From Halopenitus salinus (GTDB taxonomy: Archaea > Halobacteriota > Halobacteria > Halobacteriales > Haloferacaceae): 64,000 nt of DNA. The notes under the pieces were generated by a model. That model saw only the letters and a program-made list of their open reading frames with translations, did not search any database and was not told the DNA's origin. Shown here in pieces: positions 51,558-59,628 of this stretch (within the stretch, counting starts at the first letter, position 1; the number at the start of each line of letters is the position of its first letter). The position numbers and the translations under genes were made by a program. Location of the stretch: contig NZ_JBHSXL010000001.1 of NCBI RefSeq assembly GCF_042662125.1, positions 167,405-231,404 on the forward strand. Reading direction: 5' to 3'.

Positions 51558-51659
51558 CGTTCGGTAAATATCTGTTTCAGTGACACGTCGATCCGGCTGC
51601 CGCCGGGGATTGATCATTCAGCCATCACGATAGTTATCAGCGATGATACTGAAGTGGAT

Positions 51660-51668
51660 ACATTAAAG
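51660..51668 (+). promoter_or_regulatory. Promoter of the arlCE-J operon
   Basis: ACATTAAAG is a TATA-like box about 28 bp before ATG 51694, fitting a leaderless start of the long motility operon. The 136 bp before arlCE contain no gene. Confidence 0.55.
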
Positions 51669-51693
51669 TGCGACTCGGTAGTTCGCCAGGATA

Positions 51694-53502
51694 ATGGCGC
51701 TCGAAACATCGATCTGGACCCTCTCGACGGTCGGAGGCACCGTCGTGGGGCTGATCGGGGCGGGGCTTCTGGACAGGTTCCGCGACGACGAGCCCAGCGA
51801 CGACGACAGTAGCGATCCGCTGGCCGACGACGGCGGGTTCGCCGGCGGTGGCCTCGAAGACGAACTCGGCGGTAGCGGGGGGTTCGGCGGTGGCGATGGG
51901 GCCGGGGGGATGGGGGGAGAATCGGACGCGCTCGGCGGCTTGGAGGGGGACGCCGCCGAGGGGGGAATGGGGGGATCACTCGAGGGAAGCGGCGGCGGTG
52001 CCAGGGAACTCGAACGTCGCGTCGAGGAGATCGAGGAGGATCTCGAGTCGCTCTCCTCGACCGTCTCGACCGTTCGATCGGAGAACGACGAGATCGACGA
52101 GACGGTGGGGGAGATCGAGGAGGACATCCGCAACCTGCTGGGGATCTACGAGATGGTCACCCAGGGCGTGAACCCGTTCGTCGACGAGACTGACGCCTTC
52201 GGCGGCGGAGGCGGCTTCGACGGCGGCGGGAGCGACGCGGCACTCGGCCTGTTCGATCGGGACACAGGGGAGGATTCCGGCGATTCCGAAGGGGCCTTCG
52301 ACGATCCGGATGCGGATTCAATGCTGAACACCGAGCCCGACGCCGACGAGGAGCCGGTCGATCCGATCCTCGAAAGCACGATCGACGAGGCCGACGAACG
52401 TCGAGAGGGCGCATCCGAGTCCAACGATCCGCCGAAGGGGGGACGTGACTTCAGCGACCTGAAAGAGGAGTTCGACGCCGAGGACGACCACACCCCGGCC
52501 TCGAGCGGCGAGTCGGTGCATATGAGTACCGGGTCGGTCTCCGCGTCGGAACCGGGGGACGTTCCCGAGAGGGAGCACGAGGGTTCCCACGAGCCGGCCG
52601 ACGAGAGCCCGACCGGTCGAGGTGAGAACGCGGAGCGTGCCGCGGGGTACGGTCCCGATCGAAGGGGGACGGAAGGGTTCGACGACGGGTTCGAGTACGT
52701 CGACGCCGACGAGCTCCAGCCCGGACGTCGCGAGCCGTATCTCCGGTCGCTGCCCGCCGAGCACGTGTGTGACCTCCTGGTGATGGAGTGGTTGGAGTAC
52801 CTCGTCGAGACCGCGGACGTGACGGACGCGGCGCGCGCGATCCGTTATTACGAGCGGATCGACTGGATCTCGGAGTCCGTCGCGGAACAGCTTCGCGCGT
52901 TCCTCTCGGGATTCGGCCAGGTCGACAGAAACGAGGTGATCCGACCCGGTACGGCGGTCCTCGAGAGGAGCCACCACACGCGGAGCCTGCAGTACGTCCT
53001 CCGACTCGCCGACACGGACTCCCGGGACGTGCTGTTGGACCGGTGGGAGGATCTGACGGAGCGACAGCTGCTCGACCTGGGGAATTCGCGTATCCCGACC
53101 GCCGAGGAGGGGGAGAACGGGACGGGGACCCGATCGGAAACGGGACCTGAACCCGGACGCGAGGGGGGGCGAAACGCGCAATCACGGCCGCGCTCCCGGG
53201 GGGGATCGTCTGAGGGAGGACAAAACGGCGACCGTCGCGGGCGATCCGGCGATGGATCTCGAGGCCGGCCCGAGCGTCGAAATCCGGATCGAAGCGGCGA
53301 CCGGAACGCTCGAGGCCGCGAGAACCGACACGACGGTCGGACGGGCCGATCGGACACGCGTTCGCTGTCTCCGCGTTCGGGGGGACGGGGAACGAACGCG
53401 GGAGAAGACGTGAGGGGAACACGGAACGAGGAGCGAACCGACGGCGTGGCCGACCGGGAGACCGGACGGCCGTTCTCGGGGAGGTTCCCGGATGGGCGTT
53501 AG
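51694..53502 (+). CDS. arlCE: Archaellum protein ArlCE (FlaC/FlaE fusion)
   Basis: A 602-aa protein. Residues about 1-20 are hydrophobic (TLSTVGGTVVGLIGAGLLD). A Gly/Asp linker leads to a coiled coil (about 108-165; LERRVEEIEEDLESLSSTVS, IEEDIRNLLGIYEMVTQGVN PF-type end) of the FlaC family. A FlaD/E domain lies at about 340-455 (PYLRSLPAEHVCDLLVMEWL, RAIRYYERIDWISESVAEQL). The final 130 residues are Arg/Gly/Asp-rich and disordered, an unusual extension. ArlCE links the chemotaxis CheF adaptor to the motor. It overlaps arlF by 11 bp. Confidence 0.85.
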   Translation: MALETSIWTLSTVGGTVVGLIGAGLLDRFRDDEPSDDDSSDPLADDGGFAGGGLEDELGGSGGFGGGDGAGGMGGESDALGGLEGDAAEGGMGGSLEGSGGGARELERRVEEIEEDLESLSSTVSTVRSENDEIDETVGEIEEDIRNLLGIYEMVTQGVNPFVDETDAFGGGGGFDGGGSDAALGLFDRDTGEDSGDSEGAFDDPDADSMLNTEPDADEEPVDPILESTIDEADERREGASESNDPPKGGRDFSDLKEEFDAEDDHTPASSGESVHMSTGSVSASEPGDVPEREHEGSHEPADESPTGRGENAERAAGYGPDRRGTEGFDDGFEYVDADELQPGRREPYLRSLPAEHVCDLLVMEWLEYLVETADVTDAARAIRYYERIDWISESVAEQLRAFLSGFGQVDRNEVIRPGTAVLERSHHTRSLQYVLRLADTDSRDVLLDRWEDLTERQLLDLGNSRIPTAEEGENGTGTRSETGPEPGREGGRNAQSRPRSRGGSSEGGQNGDRRGRSGDGSRGRPERRNPDRSGDRNARGRENRHDGRTGRSDTRSLSPRSGGRGTNAGEDVRGTRNEERTDGVADRETGRPFSGRFPDGR

Positions 53503-53953
53503 CGTCTCGGCGTCCACGGCGATCATCGTCGCCGGGCTCTTCGTGGCGTTCGGGACGCTGTATCCGGTCGCCTCGAACGGTTTCGACCGCGTGAGCGACG
53601 CTGGATCGGAGGTCAACGAACGCGCCCTCGAGCGGGAGAACACCGACGTTGAGTTCGTGAACGCGACATACGACGGGTCGACGCTGAACGTCACCGTCGA
53701 GAACGGGGGGGCACGAACCGTCTCGGTGCCGAGGACGTCGCTCGTCGTCGACAACGAGTACGTCACCACGAGCGACGAGGAGACCATCGTCTACGATCCC
53801 GAGACCACCGATCCGGCGAACGGATCGACGTCGACCGAGCTGTGGCTACCCGAGGAGCGACTGCGGTTTTCGGTCCCGGCCGACGACCCCGAGACCGCGC
53901 TCGTCGCCACCGAGGAGGGGCTGCAGGTCCGTGGAACGGTGGTGGCCGCATAG
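53492..53953 (+). CDS. arlF: Archaellum stator protein ArlF
   Basis: A 153-aa ArlF: a membrane helix (STAIIVAGLFVAFGTLYPVA) and an outer beta domain (VEFVNATYDGSTLNVTVENG, TSLVVDNEYVTTSD). ArlF binds the S-layer and works as a static ring with ArlG. Its start overlaps arlCE and its stop abuts the arlG ATG, so the genes are coupled. Confidence 0.88.
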   Translation: MGVSVSASTAIIVAGLFVAFGTLYPVASNGFDRVSDAGSEVNERALERENTDVEFVNATYDGSTLNVTVENGGARTVSVPRTSLVVDNEYVTTSDEETIVYDPETTDPANGSTSTELWLPEERLRFSVPADDPETALVATEEGLQVRGTVVAA

Positions 53954-54424
53954 ATGGCGAGCGTCTCCATTTCCCACATGATCATCTTCATCGCGAGTTT
54001 GGTGATCGCCGCGGGAGTCGTCGGGACGGTGACCTCCGGCGTCGACCAGGTCAACGCCGCGATCGAGGACGGCAGCGCCGACGTCGCGACGGACATGCGG
54101 ACCGACGTGACGATCGTCTCCGACGCGGGCAGCGACGCCGTCTACGACTCGAGCGAGGGAACCCTCTCGCTGCTCGTGAAGAACACGGGGACACACCGGC
54201 TCGCTCCCGACGGGTCGGGCGTGGTGATCGTCGTCGACGGACGGTTCATCACGCACGATTCGATCGAGACGACGTTGTACTCGGGATCGGGAACGACCTG
54301 GGCCCGCGGCGACGTGATGGCCTTCGCGATCGACGTCGATCTCGATGCAGGGGATCACCGGATCGCGATGACCGTGAACGGTGACGAGGAAGTCTTCGAG
54401 TTCCGGTACGACGGGGGGAGCTGA
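53954..54424 (+). CDS. arlG: Archaellum stator protein ArlG
   Basis: A 156-aa ArlG: N-terminal helix SHMIIFIASLVIAAGVVGTV, then a beta domain (TDVTIVSDAGSDAVYDSSEG, LSLLVKNTGTHRLAPDGSGV). It starts right at the arlF stop. ArlG polymerises outside the membrane and is capped by ArlF. Confidence 0.88.
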   Translation: MASVSISHMIIFIASLVIAAGVVGTVTSGVDQVNAAIEDGSADVATDMRTDVTIVSDAGSDAVYDSSEGTLSLLVKNTGTHRLAPDGSGVVIVVDGRFITHDSIETTLYSGSGTTWARGDVMAFAIDVDLDAGDHRIAMTVNGDEEVFEFRYDGGS

Positions 54425-54427
54425 ACG

Positions 54428-55177
54428 ATGTCGCGCGACAACCTGCTCTCGCTCGGGCTCGACGATCACGACCGGGTGAACATGGAGCTCGGCGGGGGGA
54501 TCCCGCGGGGAAGCATCGTGTTGATGGAAGGCGATTACGGCGCCGGGAAGTCGGCGCTCTCCCAGCGGTTCTGCCACGGGCTGCTCTCGGAGGGTGCGAG
54601 CGTGACGATGCTCTCGACGGAACTGACCATCCGCGGGTTCATCGACCAGATGCACTCGCTGTCCTACGACGTCGTCCGCCCGCTTTTGAACGAGGAGCTG
54701 CTGTTCTTGCACGCGGACTTCAACTCCGGCGGCGCGTTCTCGGAGGGCTCCGGCGAGCGGATGCAGCTTCTGAGCCGGCTGATGAACGCGGAGGTGATGT
54801 GGAACACGGACGTGATATTCATCGACACGTTCGATTCGATCCTCCGCAACGACCCGACCTTCGAGTCGCTCATTCGGAAGAACGAGGAGCGACAGGCGGC
54901 CCTGGAGATCATCTCGTTTTTCCGCGACGTCATCTCGCGAGGAAAGGTGATCGTGTTGACGATCGATCCCTCGGCGATCGACGAGGACGCGATCGGACCG
55001 TTTCGGGCGATCGCGGACGTCTACCTGCAACTCGAGATGATCGAGGTCGGAAGCGAGGTCCGCAGACAGATAAGCGTAAAGCGCTTTGCGGGGATGGGCG
55101 AACAGGTCGGCGACACGATCGGCTACTCCGTTCGGTCGGGGATCGGCGTGGTGGTCGAGAGCCGGAGCGTCGCATGA
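54428..55177 (+). CDS. arlH: Archaellum regulatory ATPase ArlH
   Basis: A 249-aa KaiC-like ATPase: LGLDDHDRVNMELGGGIPRG, Walker A GDYGAGKSALSQRF (about residue 38), Walker B VIFIDTFDSILRN, then SRGKVIVLTIDPSAID. ArlH binds the ArlI hexamer and is thought to switch it between assembly and rotation. It follows arlG by 3 bp. Confidence 0.92.
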   Translation: MSRDNLLSLGLDDHDRVNMELGGGIPRGSIVLMEGDYGAGKSALSQRFCHGLLSEGASVTMLSTELTIRGFIDQMHSLSYDVVRPLLNEELLFLHADFNSGGAFSEGSGERMQLLSRLMNAEVMWNTDVIFIDTFDSILRNDPTFESLIRKNEERQAALEIISFFRDVISRGKVIVLTIDPSAIDEDAIGPFRAIADVYLQLEMIEVGSEVRRQISVKRFAGMGEQVGDTIGYSVRSGIGVVVESRSVA

Positions 55178-55219
55178 ACACATGAACGAAAACGAGTCGG
55201 GCGGGAGAGTGGGATCGAC

Positions 55220-56884
55220 GTGACCGAACAGGGAACCGCTCGCCCGTCGTCGGAACTCGTGGAGGTGGCAAATCGACGACCGCACCTCCACCGACACCTC
55301 CGGCAGTTCAGACAGATCACCGGCGAGTTTCCACAGCTGATCGAGGAGGCGAAAGACGAGTACGAGTCGGAGCGGCCGAACGTCCTCTACCCGGTCGGCG
55401 GGCCGATCTTCTGTCACATCTACGGCGACCTCGGCCAGGAGACGAAGTACTACGCGATCGAGCCGGAGCTGTCCGGCGCGGAGGCGGAGACGCTGCAGTC
55501 CGTCAGGGACGAGCTGCTCACCGCCTCCGGGGAGTACCGAACGCCGGAGACGACCGAGGAGTACACGAAGCTCATCGACACGCTGTTGGACGACGTGACG
55601 ACGATCGACGACGGGAACGGGGGCCGCCTCGGGTCCGTCCGGCGCGCGTTGAACTGGGGAAAGCTGTCCGTCACGCCCGAGACCTACGAGAGCATCCGGT
55701 ACCGGCTCACCCGCGACATCGTCGGCTACGGGCCGCTCGAACCCGTGATGCGCGATCCGGCGAACGAGGACATCCACGTCATCGGCCCCCACGAGTGTCA
55801 CGTCGACCACGGCGTCTTCGGGATGCTGGAGACGACGGTCGACTTCGGCACCAGGGCGGAGTTCGACAACTGGCTTCGAAACATGGGCGAGCGGATCGGC
55901 GATCCGGTCTCCGATGCCGACCCGATCGTCGACTCGACGCTGCCGGACGGCTCGCGGATCAACATCATCTACTCCGACGACGTCTCGATCAAGGGGTCCT
56001 CGTTGACGATCCGTCAGGGCCAGGAGACGCCGCTTTCGGTGAATCAGATCACCGACTGGGGGACGCTCTCGCCGGAGCTGGCCGCCTACCTGTGGCTGTG
56101 TCTCGAGAACGAACAGACCGTCTTCGTCGTCGGCGAGACGGCCTCCGGAAAGACGACGACGCTCAACGCCGTCCTCTCGTACATCCCTCGCGACTCGAAG
56201 ATATACACCGCCGAGGACACGGCGGAGGTGATCCCGCCGCACAACACCTGGCAACAGCTGTTGACGCGGGAAGGCGGCGGGGAGGGCTCCGTCGACGTCG
56301 ACATGTTCGATCTGGTCGCGGCGGCGCTTCGGTCGCGACCGGACTACATCATCGTCGGCGAGGTTCGGGGCGCGGAGGGACGGATGGCGTTCCAGGCGGC
56401 CCAGACGGGCCACCCCGTGATGTTGACCTTCCACGCGAGCGACATCGTCTCGATGATCCAGCGGTTCACCTCCGATCCGATCAACGTCCCGGAGACGTTC
56501 ATGGACAACGCCGACGTCGCGCTCTTCCAGAACCGGGTGAAACAGGGCGACGAGGTGTTACGCCGCGTGACGAGCGTCCAGGAGATCGAGGGCTACTCCA
56601 AGGAGATGGACGGGGTCATCACCCGGGAGGTGTTCAACTGGGACCCCGTCGAGGACCGGATCGTCTTCCAGGGAATGAACAACTCCTACGTCCTCGAAGA
56701 GCAAATCGCGACGCTTCTCGGCTACGCCGACACCCGTCGTATCTACGACGACCTGCAGTTTCGTGCGAACCTGACGGAGCGGATGATCGATGAGGGGATC
56801 GTGGGATACCACGAGGTCAACGAGACGATCACGGCGTTCCAACGCGACGGGATCGAGGGGCTTCCCTTCGAGATGAGTCGATAG
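55220..56884 (+). CDS. arlI: Archaellum motor ATPase ArlI
   Basis: A 554-aa secretion-type ATPase: N-terminal FTQGTARPSSEL-like region, IRYRLTRDIVGYGPLEPVMR, Walker A GETASGKTTTLNAVL (about residue 305), Asp box YTAEDTAEVIPPH, Walker B YIIVGEVRGAEGR and His box FQAAQTGHPVMLTFHASD. It drives filament assembly and rotation. GTG 55220 is the start; the ATG at 55182 is in another frame and gives a 13-codon peptide ending inside the GTG, perhaps aiding coupling. Confidence 0.93.
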   Translation: MTEQGTARPSSELVEVANRRPHLHRHLRQFRQITGEFPQLIEEAKDEYESERPNVLYPVGGPIFCHIYGDLGQETKYYAIEPELSGAEAETLQSVRDELLTASGEYRTPETTEEYTKLIDTLLDDVTTIDDGNGGRLGSVRRALNWGKLSVTPETYESIRYRLTRDIVGYGPLEPVMRDPANEDIHVIGPHECHVDHGVFGMLETTVDFGTRAEFDNWLRNMGERIGDPVSDADPIVDSTLPDGSRINIIYSDDVSIKGSSLTIRQGQETPLSVNQITDWGTLSPELAAYLWLCLENEQTVFVVGETASGKTTTLNAVLSYIPRDSKIYTAEDTAEVIPPHNTWQQLLTREGGGEGSVDVDMFDLVAAALRSRPDYIIVGEVRGAEGRMAFQAAQTGHPVMLTFHASDIVSMIQRFTSDPINVPETFMDNADVALFQNRVKQGDEVLRRVTSVQEIEGYSKEMDGVITREVFNWDPVEDRIVFQGMNNSYVLEEQIATLLGYADTRRIYDDLQFRANLTERMIDEGIVGYHEVNETITAFQRDGIEGLPFEMSR

Positions 56885-56996
56885 CGGTCCGTCGACTCGC
56901 CGTAGACGAGGTCGACGAAGGAGGAGATGAGGACGACGGAGGCGGGAACGGGGACGACCGGACGCGAACGAACGCGAAACACGAAGGAGACACACC

Positions 56997-58733
56997 ATGT
57001 CGATCAAGGGAACCGAAACCGGGATCGCGGGGCTCATCTCGCTCGTCTCCGAGCTGCTGGAGTCGTTCGACAGGCTGGACATCAGCAAACGGCAGTACGT
57101 GGGCTACGTCCTGCTTCCGGCGTCGACGTTCCTGGCGGTCACCGTCGGCGTCGCGCTCGTCGTCTCTCTTCCGCTTTCGGTCAAGCTTCCGATCGTCGGG
57201 ATCGGTCTGCTCGTGTTCGCGTCGGCGGTGGGATACCCGAAGCTGTACCTCAACAGCCGCAGGTCACACATCGACAACCAGCTCCATCTGGTCATGACCC
57301 ACATGACGGTGCTTTCGACCACGAACATCGACCGGATGGAGGTGTTCCGGACGCTCGCGCGCGAGGAGGAGTACGGCGTCGCCGCCGAGGAGATCGGCCG
57401 CGTGGTCCACCTCGTCGACACGTGGAACCAGAGCCTCGACGACGCGTGTCGCCGCCGCGCCAAGCGCGTGCCCTCGAAGATGCTCGCCGACTTCTTCGAG
57501 CGACTGGGCTACACGATCGGCGCCGGACAGCCGCTCGAGGAGTTCCTGCTGTCCGAACAGGACGTGATGTTGACGAACTACGAGACCCTGTACGAGTCCG
57601 CGCTTGCGAACCTGGAGGTGATGAAGGATCTGTACATGTCGATGATCCTCTCGATGACGTTCGCGCTCGTCTTCGCCGTCGTCCTCCCGATCCTGACGGG
57701 AACGGATCCGACGATGACCGTGGTGGCCGTGATCGTCCTGTTCGTGCTCGTACAGTCCGGGTTCTACGTGGTCATCCGGTCGATGACGCCCTACGATCCG
57801 ATCTGGTACCATCCGGAGAACGGCGCGCCCGGAGACGTACGGCTCTACGGCGCCCTGGCGCTCGGCGGGGTCGGATCGCTTTTGCTCATCGCCGTGACCG
57901 GCGGCGGAATCGTCGGCGTCGGGCCGGGGCTTCCGGGACTGCTGTGGTTTTTGAACCCAGTTCCGCTGCCGTTGTACGTCTGTGTTCCGCTCACGCCGCT
58001 TTTGTTCACCGGCGTGATCTTGCGTCGCGAGGAGACCGCGATAAGCGCTCGAGACGAGGAGTTCCCCTCGTTCATCAGGGCGCTCGGCGCGACCGAGAGC
58101 GCGAAGCAGTCGACGACGACGAAGGTGTTGGAGTCGCTGCGCGAGAAGGACTTCGGGGCGCTTTCGCCGGCCATCGAGCGCCTCTATCGGCGCCTCAGCG
58201 TTCGCATCGAGCCGGAGGGCGCCTGGAGGCGGTTCGCGATCGACACGCGGTCGTATCTGATCCAGAAGTTCTCGGAGATGTACCTGATCGGCCGCCGGAT
58301 GGGCGGCGATCCCAAACAGCTCGGCGAGTTGATCTCCGCGAACATGAACGCCGTGATCCAGCTTCGCGAGCAGCGCCGCCAGTCGGCCGTGACCCTCATC
58401 GGTCTCGTCTACGGGATCACGGCGGCCTCCACGTTCGCCTTCTTCATCGGCCTGGAGGTCGTTTCGATCCTCGCGGACCTCTCCGCCGATCTCGACGTCG
58501 ACGAGATGGACTTCGGACAGATCATCTACGCGGGCGTCTACGACATCCCGGTCATCGAGTTCCTGCTTTTGACGATCGTCCTGTTCAACGCGGTCGTCTC
58601 CTCGCTCATGATCCGGACGATCGACGGCGGCAACCCCGCGAACGGGTACATCCACTTCGTGACGTTGACGTGGGTCGGCTGTCTGACCGCCATCATCACG
58701 CGCACGCTCGTAAACGACATCCTCGCGATCTGA
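56997..58733 (+). CDS. arlJ: Archaellum platform membrane protein ArlJ
   Basis: A 578-aa polytopic protein of the TadC/PilC/GspF family: helices near residues 40-90 (GYVLLPASTFLAVTVGVALV, LPIVGIGLLVFASAVGYPKL), the F-domain (FFERLGYTIGAGQPLEEFLL), a middle group of helices (LSMTFALVFAVVLPILTGTD, GGIVGVGPGLPGLLWFLN), then a second F-domain and C-terminal helices. It anchors ArlI. It begins 112 bp after arlI, longer than other gaps in the operon, with no gene between. Confidence 0.92.
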   Translation: MSIKGTETGIAGLISLVSELLESFDRLDISKRQYVGYVLLPASTFLAVTVGVALVVSLPLSVKLPIVGIGLLVFASAVGYPKLYLNSRRSHIDNQLHLVMTHMTVLSTTNIDRMEVFRTLAREEEYGVAAEEIGRVVHLVDTWNQSLDDACRRRAKRVPSKMLADFFERLGYTIGAGQPLEEFLLSEQDVMLTNYETLYESALANLEVMKDLYMSMILSMTFALVFAVVLPILTGTDPTMTVVAVIVLFVLVQSGFYVVIRSMTPYDPIWYHPENGAPGDVRLYGALALGGVGSLLLIAVTGGGIVGVGPGLPGLLWFLNPVPLPLYVCVPLTPLLFTGVILRREETAISARDEEFPSFIRALGATESAKQSTTTKVLESLREKDFGALSPAIERLYRRLSVRIEPEGAWRRFAIDTRSYLIQKFSEMYLIGRRMGGDPKQLGELISANMNAVIQLREQRRQSAVTLIGLVYGITAASTFAFFIGLEVVSILADLSADLDVDEMDFGQIIYAGVYDIPVIEFLLLTIVLFNAVVSSLMIRTIDGGNPANGYIHFVTLTWVGCLTAIITRTLVNDILAI

Positions 58734-58795
58734 GTGTTCCTCACGAACGGAGTGCTCCTCCACGAACGGAGTGCTCCTCACGAACGGAGCGCTCG
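58732..58795 (+). repeat. Tandem 18-19 bp repeat and hairpin after arlJ
   Basis: Three near-identical units of GAGTGCTCCTCACGAACG (58732-58749, 58750-58768, 58769-58786) and a partial fourth follow the arlJ stop, the first overlapping it. The third and fourth units can pair: GAGTGCTCC with GGAGCGCTC, a 9-bp stem with one G-U. It likely ends or stabilises the motility transcript. It is too short and regular for a CRISPR. Confidence 0.6.
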
Positions 58796-58904
58796 AAACG
58801 GCAAACCGATCCGCCGGCCGTCAGGTTCGGAATCGCCCACGAGAGGGACGCACACGGCGACTACACGAGAACACCCTTAAACGGATCCACGGACAACGGG
58901 ACGT

Positions 58905-59447
58905 ATGCGACACGTAACGATTCCGCAGGACCGGATCGGCGTCCTCATCGGCGAGGGCGGCGAGACGTTGCGCGAGGTGGAAGACCGGGCGGACGTCCGA
59001 CTCGACGTCGACTCGGAGACGGGCTCCGTGGCGATCGACTCGACGGGCGATCCGGTCTCCGCGATGATCGCGCCGGACATCGTCCGCGCGATCGGTCGGG
59101 GATTCACCCCCGACGTCGCCCTCTCGCTTCTCGATCACGACCTCCGACGCTTCGAGTTAGTCGATCTGGCCGACCACACCCGAAACGACAACGACCTGCA
59201 GCGACAGAAGGGACGGATCATCGGCGAAAACGGCCGAACGCGCGAGCTGATGGAGGAACTGACGGGCGCCGAAGTCGTCGTCTACGGAACGACCGTCGGC
59301 GTGATCGGCGGTCCCGAGGAGGTCTCGGCCGTTCGACGGGCGGTCGGAATGTTGCTCGACGGCGCACCCCACGGCGCGGTCTACTCCTTCCTGGAGCGGA
59401 AGTCGAACGAGCTTGGCGACGACGTCGGGTTCTCCGCCCCGAAGTGA
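58905..59447 (+). CDS. KH-domain ribosome biogenesis protein (Krr1/Pno1-like)
   Basis: A 180-aa protein with two KH domains: IPQDRIGVLIGEGGETLREV (first GxxG loop, GEGG) and DLQRQKGRIIGENGRTRELM (second, GENG). Archaeal and eukaryotic Pno1/Dim2 proteins bind the 16S/18S rRNA 3-prime end during maturation and work with RIO kinases; rio1 lies 11 kb away. A TATA-like CCCTTAAAC (near 58873) is about 30 bp before the ATG. Confidence 0.85.
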   Translation: MRHVTIPQDRIGVLIGEGGETLREVEDRADVRLDVDSETGSVAIDSTGDPVSAMIAPDIVRAIGRGFTPDVALSLLDHDLRRFELVDLADHTRNDNDLQRQKGRIIGENGRTRELMEELTGAEVVVYGTTVGVIGGPEEVSAVRRAVGMLLDGAPHGAVYSFLERKSNELGDDVGFSAPK

Positions 59448-59593
59448 CTCGCCCGGGGACGCGAAATCCGAATATGCGGCGCCGAACCCGGAGATACGAC
59501 GTCGAATTAGTTTATAAACACACCCTATGACATCGAGTGACACATCCAGTTGCGCCGTCACGTGAGGCGCTTTCGTCGACCGGTAGCGTAATC

Positions 59594-59602
59594 CTTTTAT
59601 AG
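59594..59602 (+). promoter_or_regulatory. Thermosome promoter TATA box
   Basis: CTTTTATAG lies about 30 bp before ATG 59629. A second TATA-like TTAGTTTATAAAC at 59507-59519 could be an alternative start with a longer leader, which would suit a heat-regulated gene. Both are read from sequence only. Confidence 0.55.
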
Positions 59603-59628
59603 AACTACAGACAATCACACGCTGTACT

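Noticed and set aside
55182..55223. A 13-codon frame before arlI as a gene
   Set aside because: Too short to call; it ends inside the arlI GTG and may only help coupling.
58732..58795. Possible CRISPR array
   Set aside because: Units are directly adjacent with no spacers, and there are no cas genes in the window.
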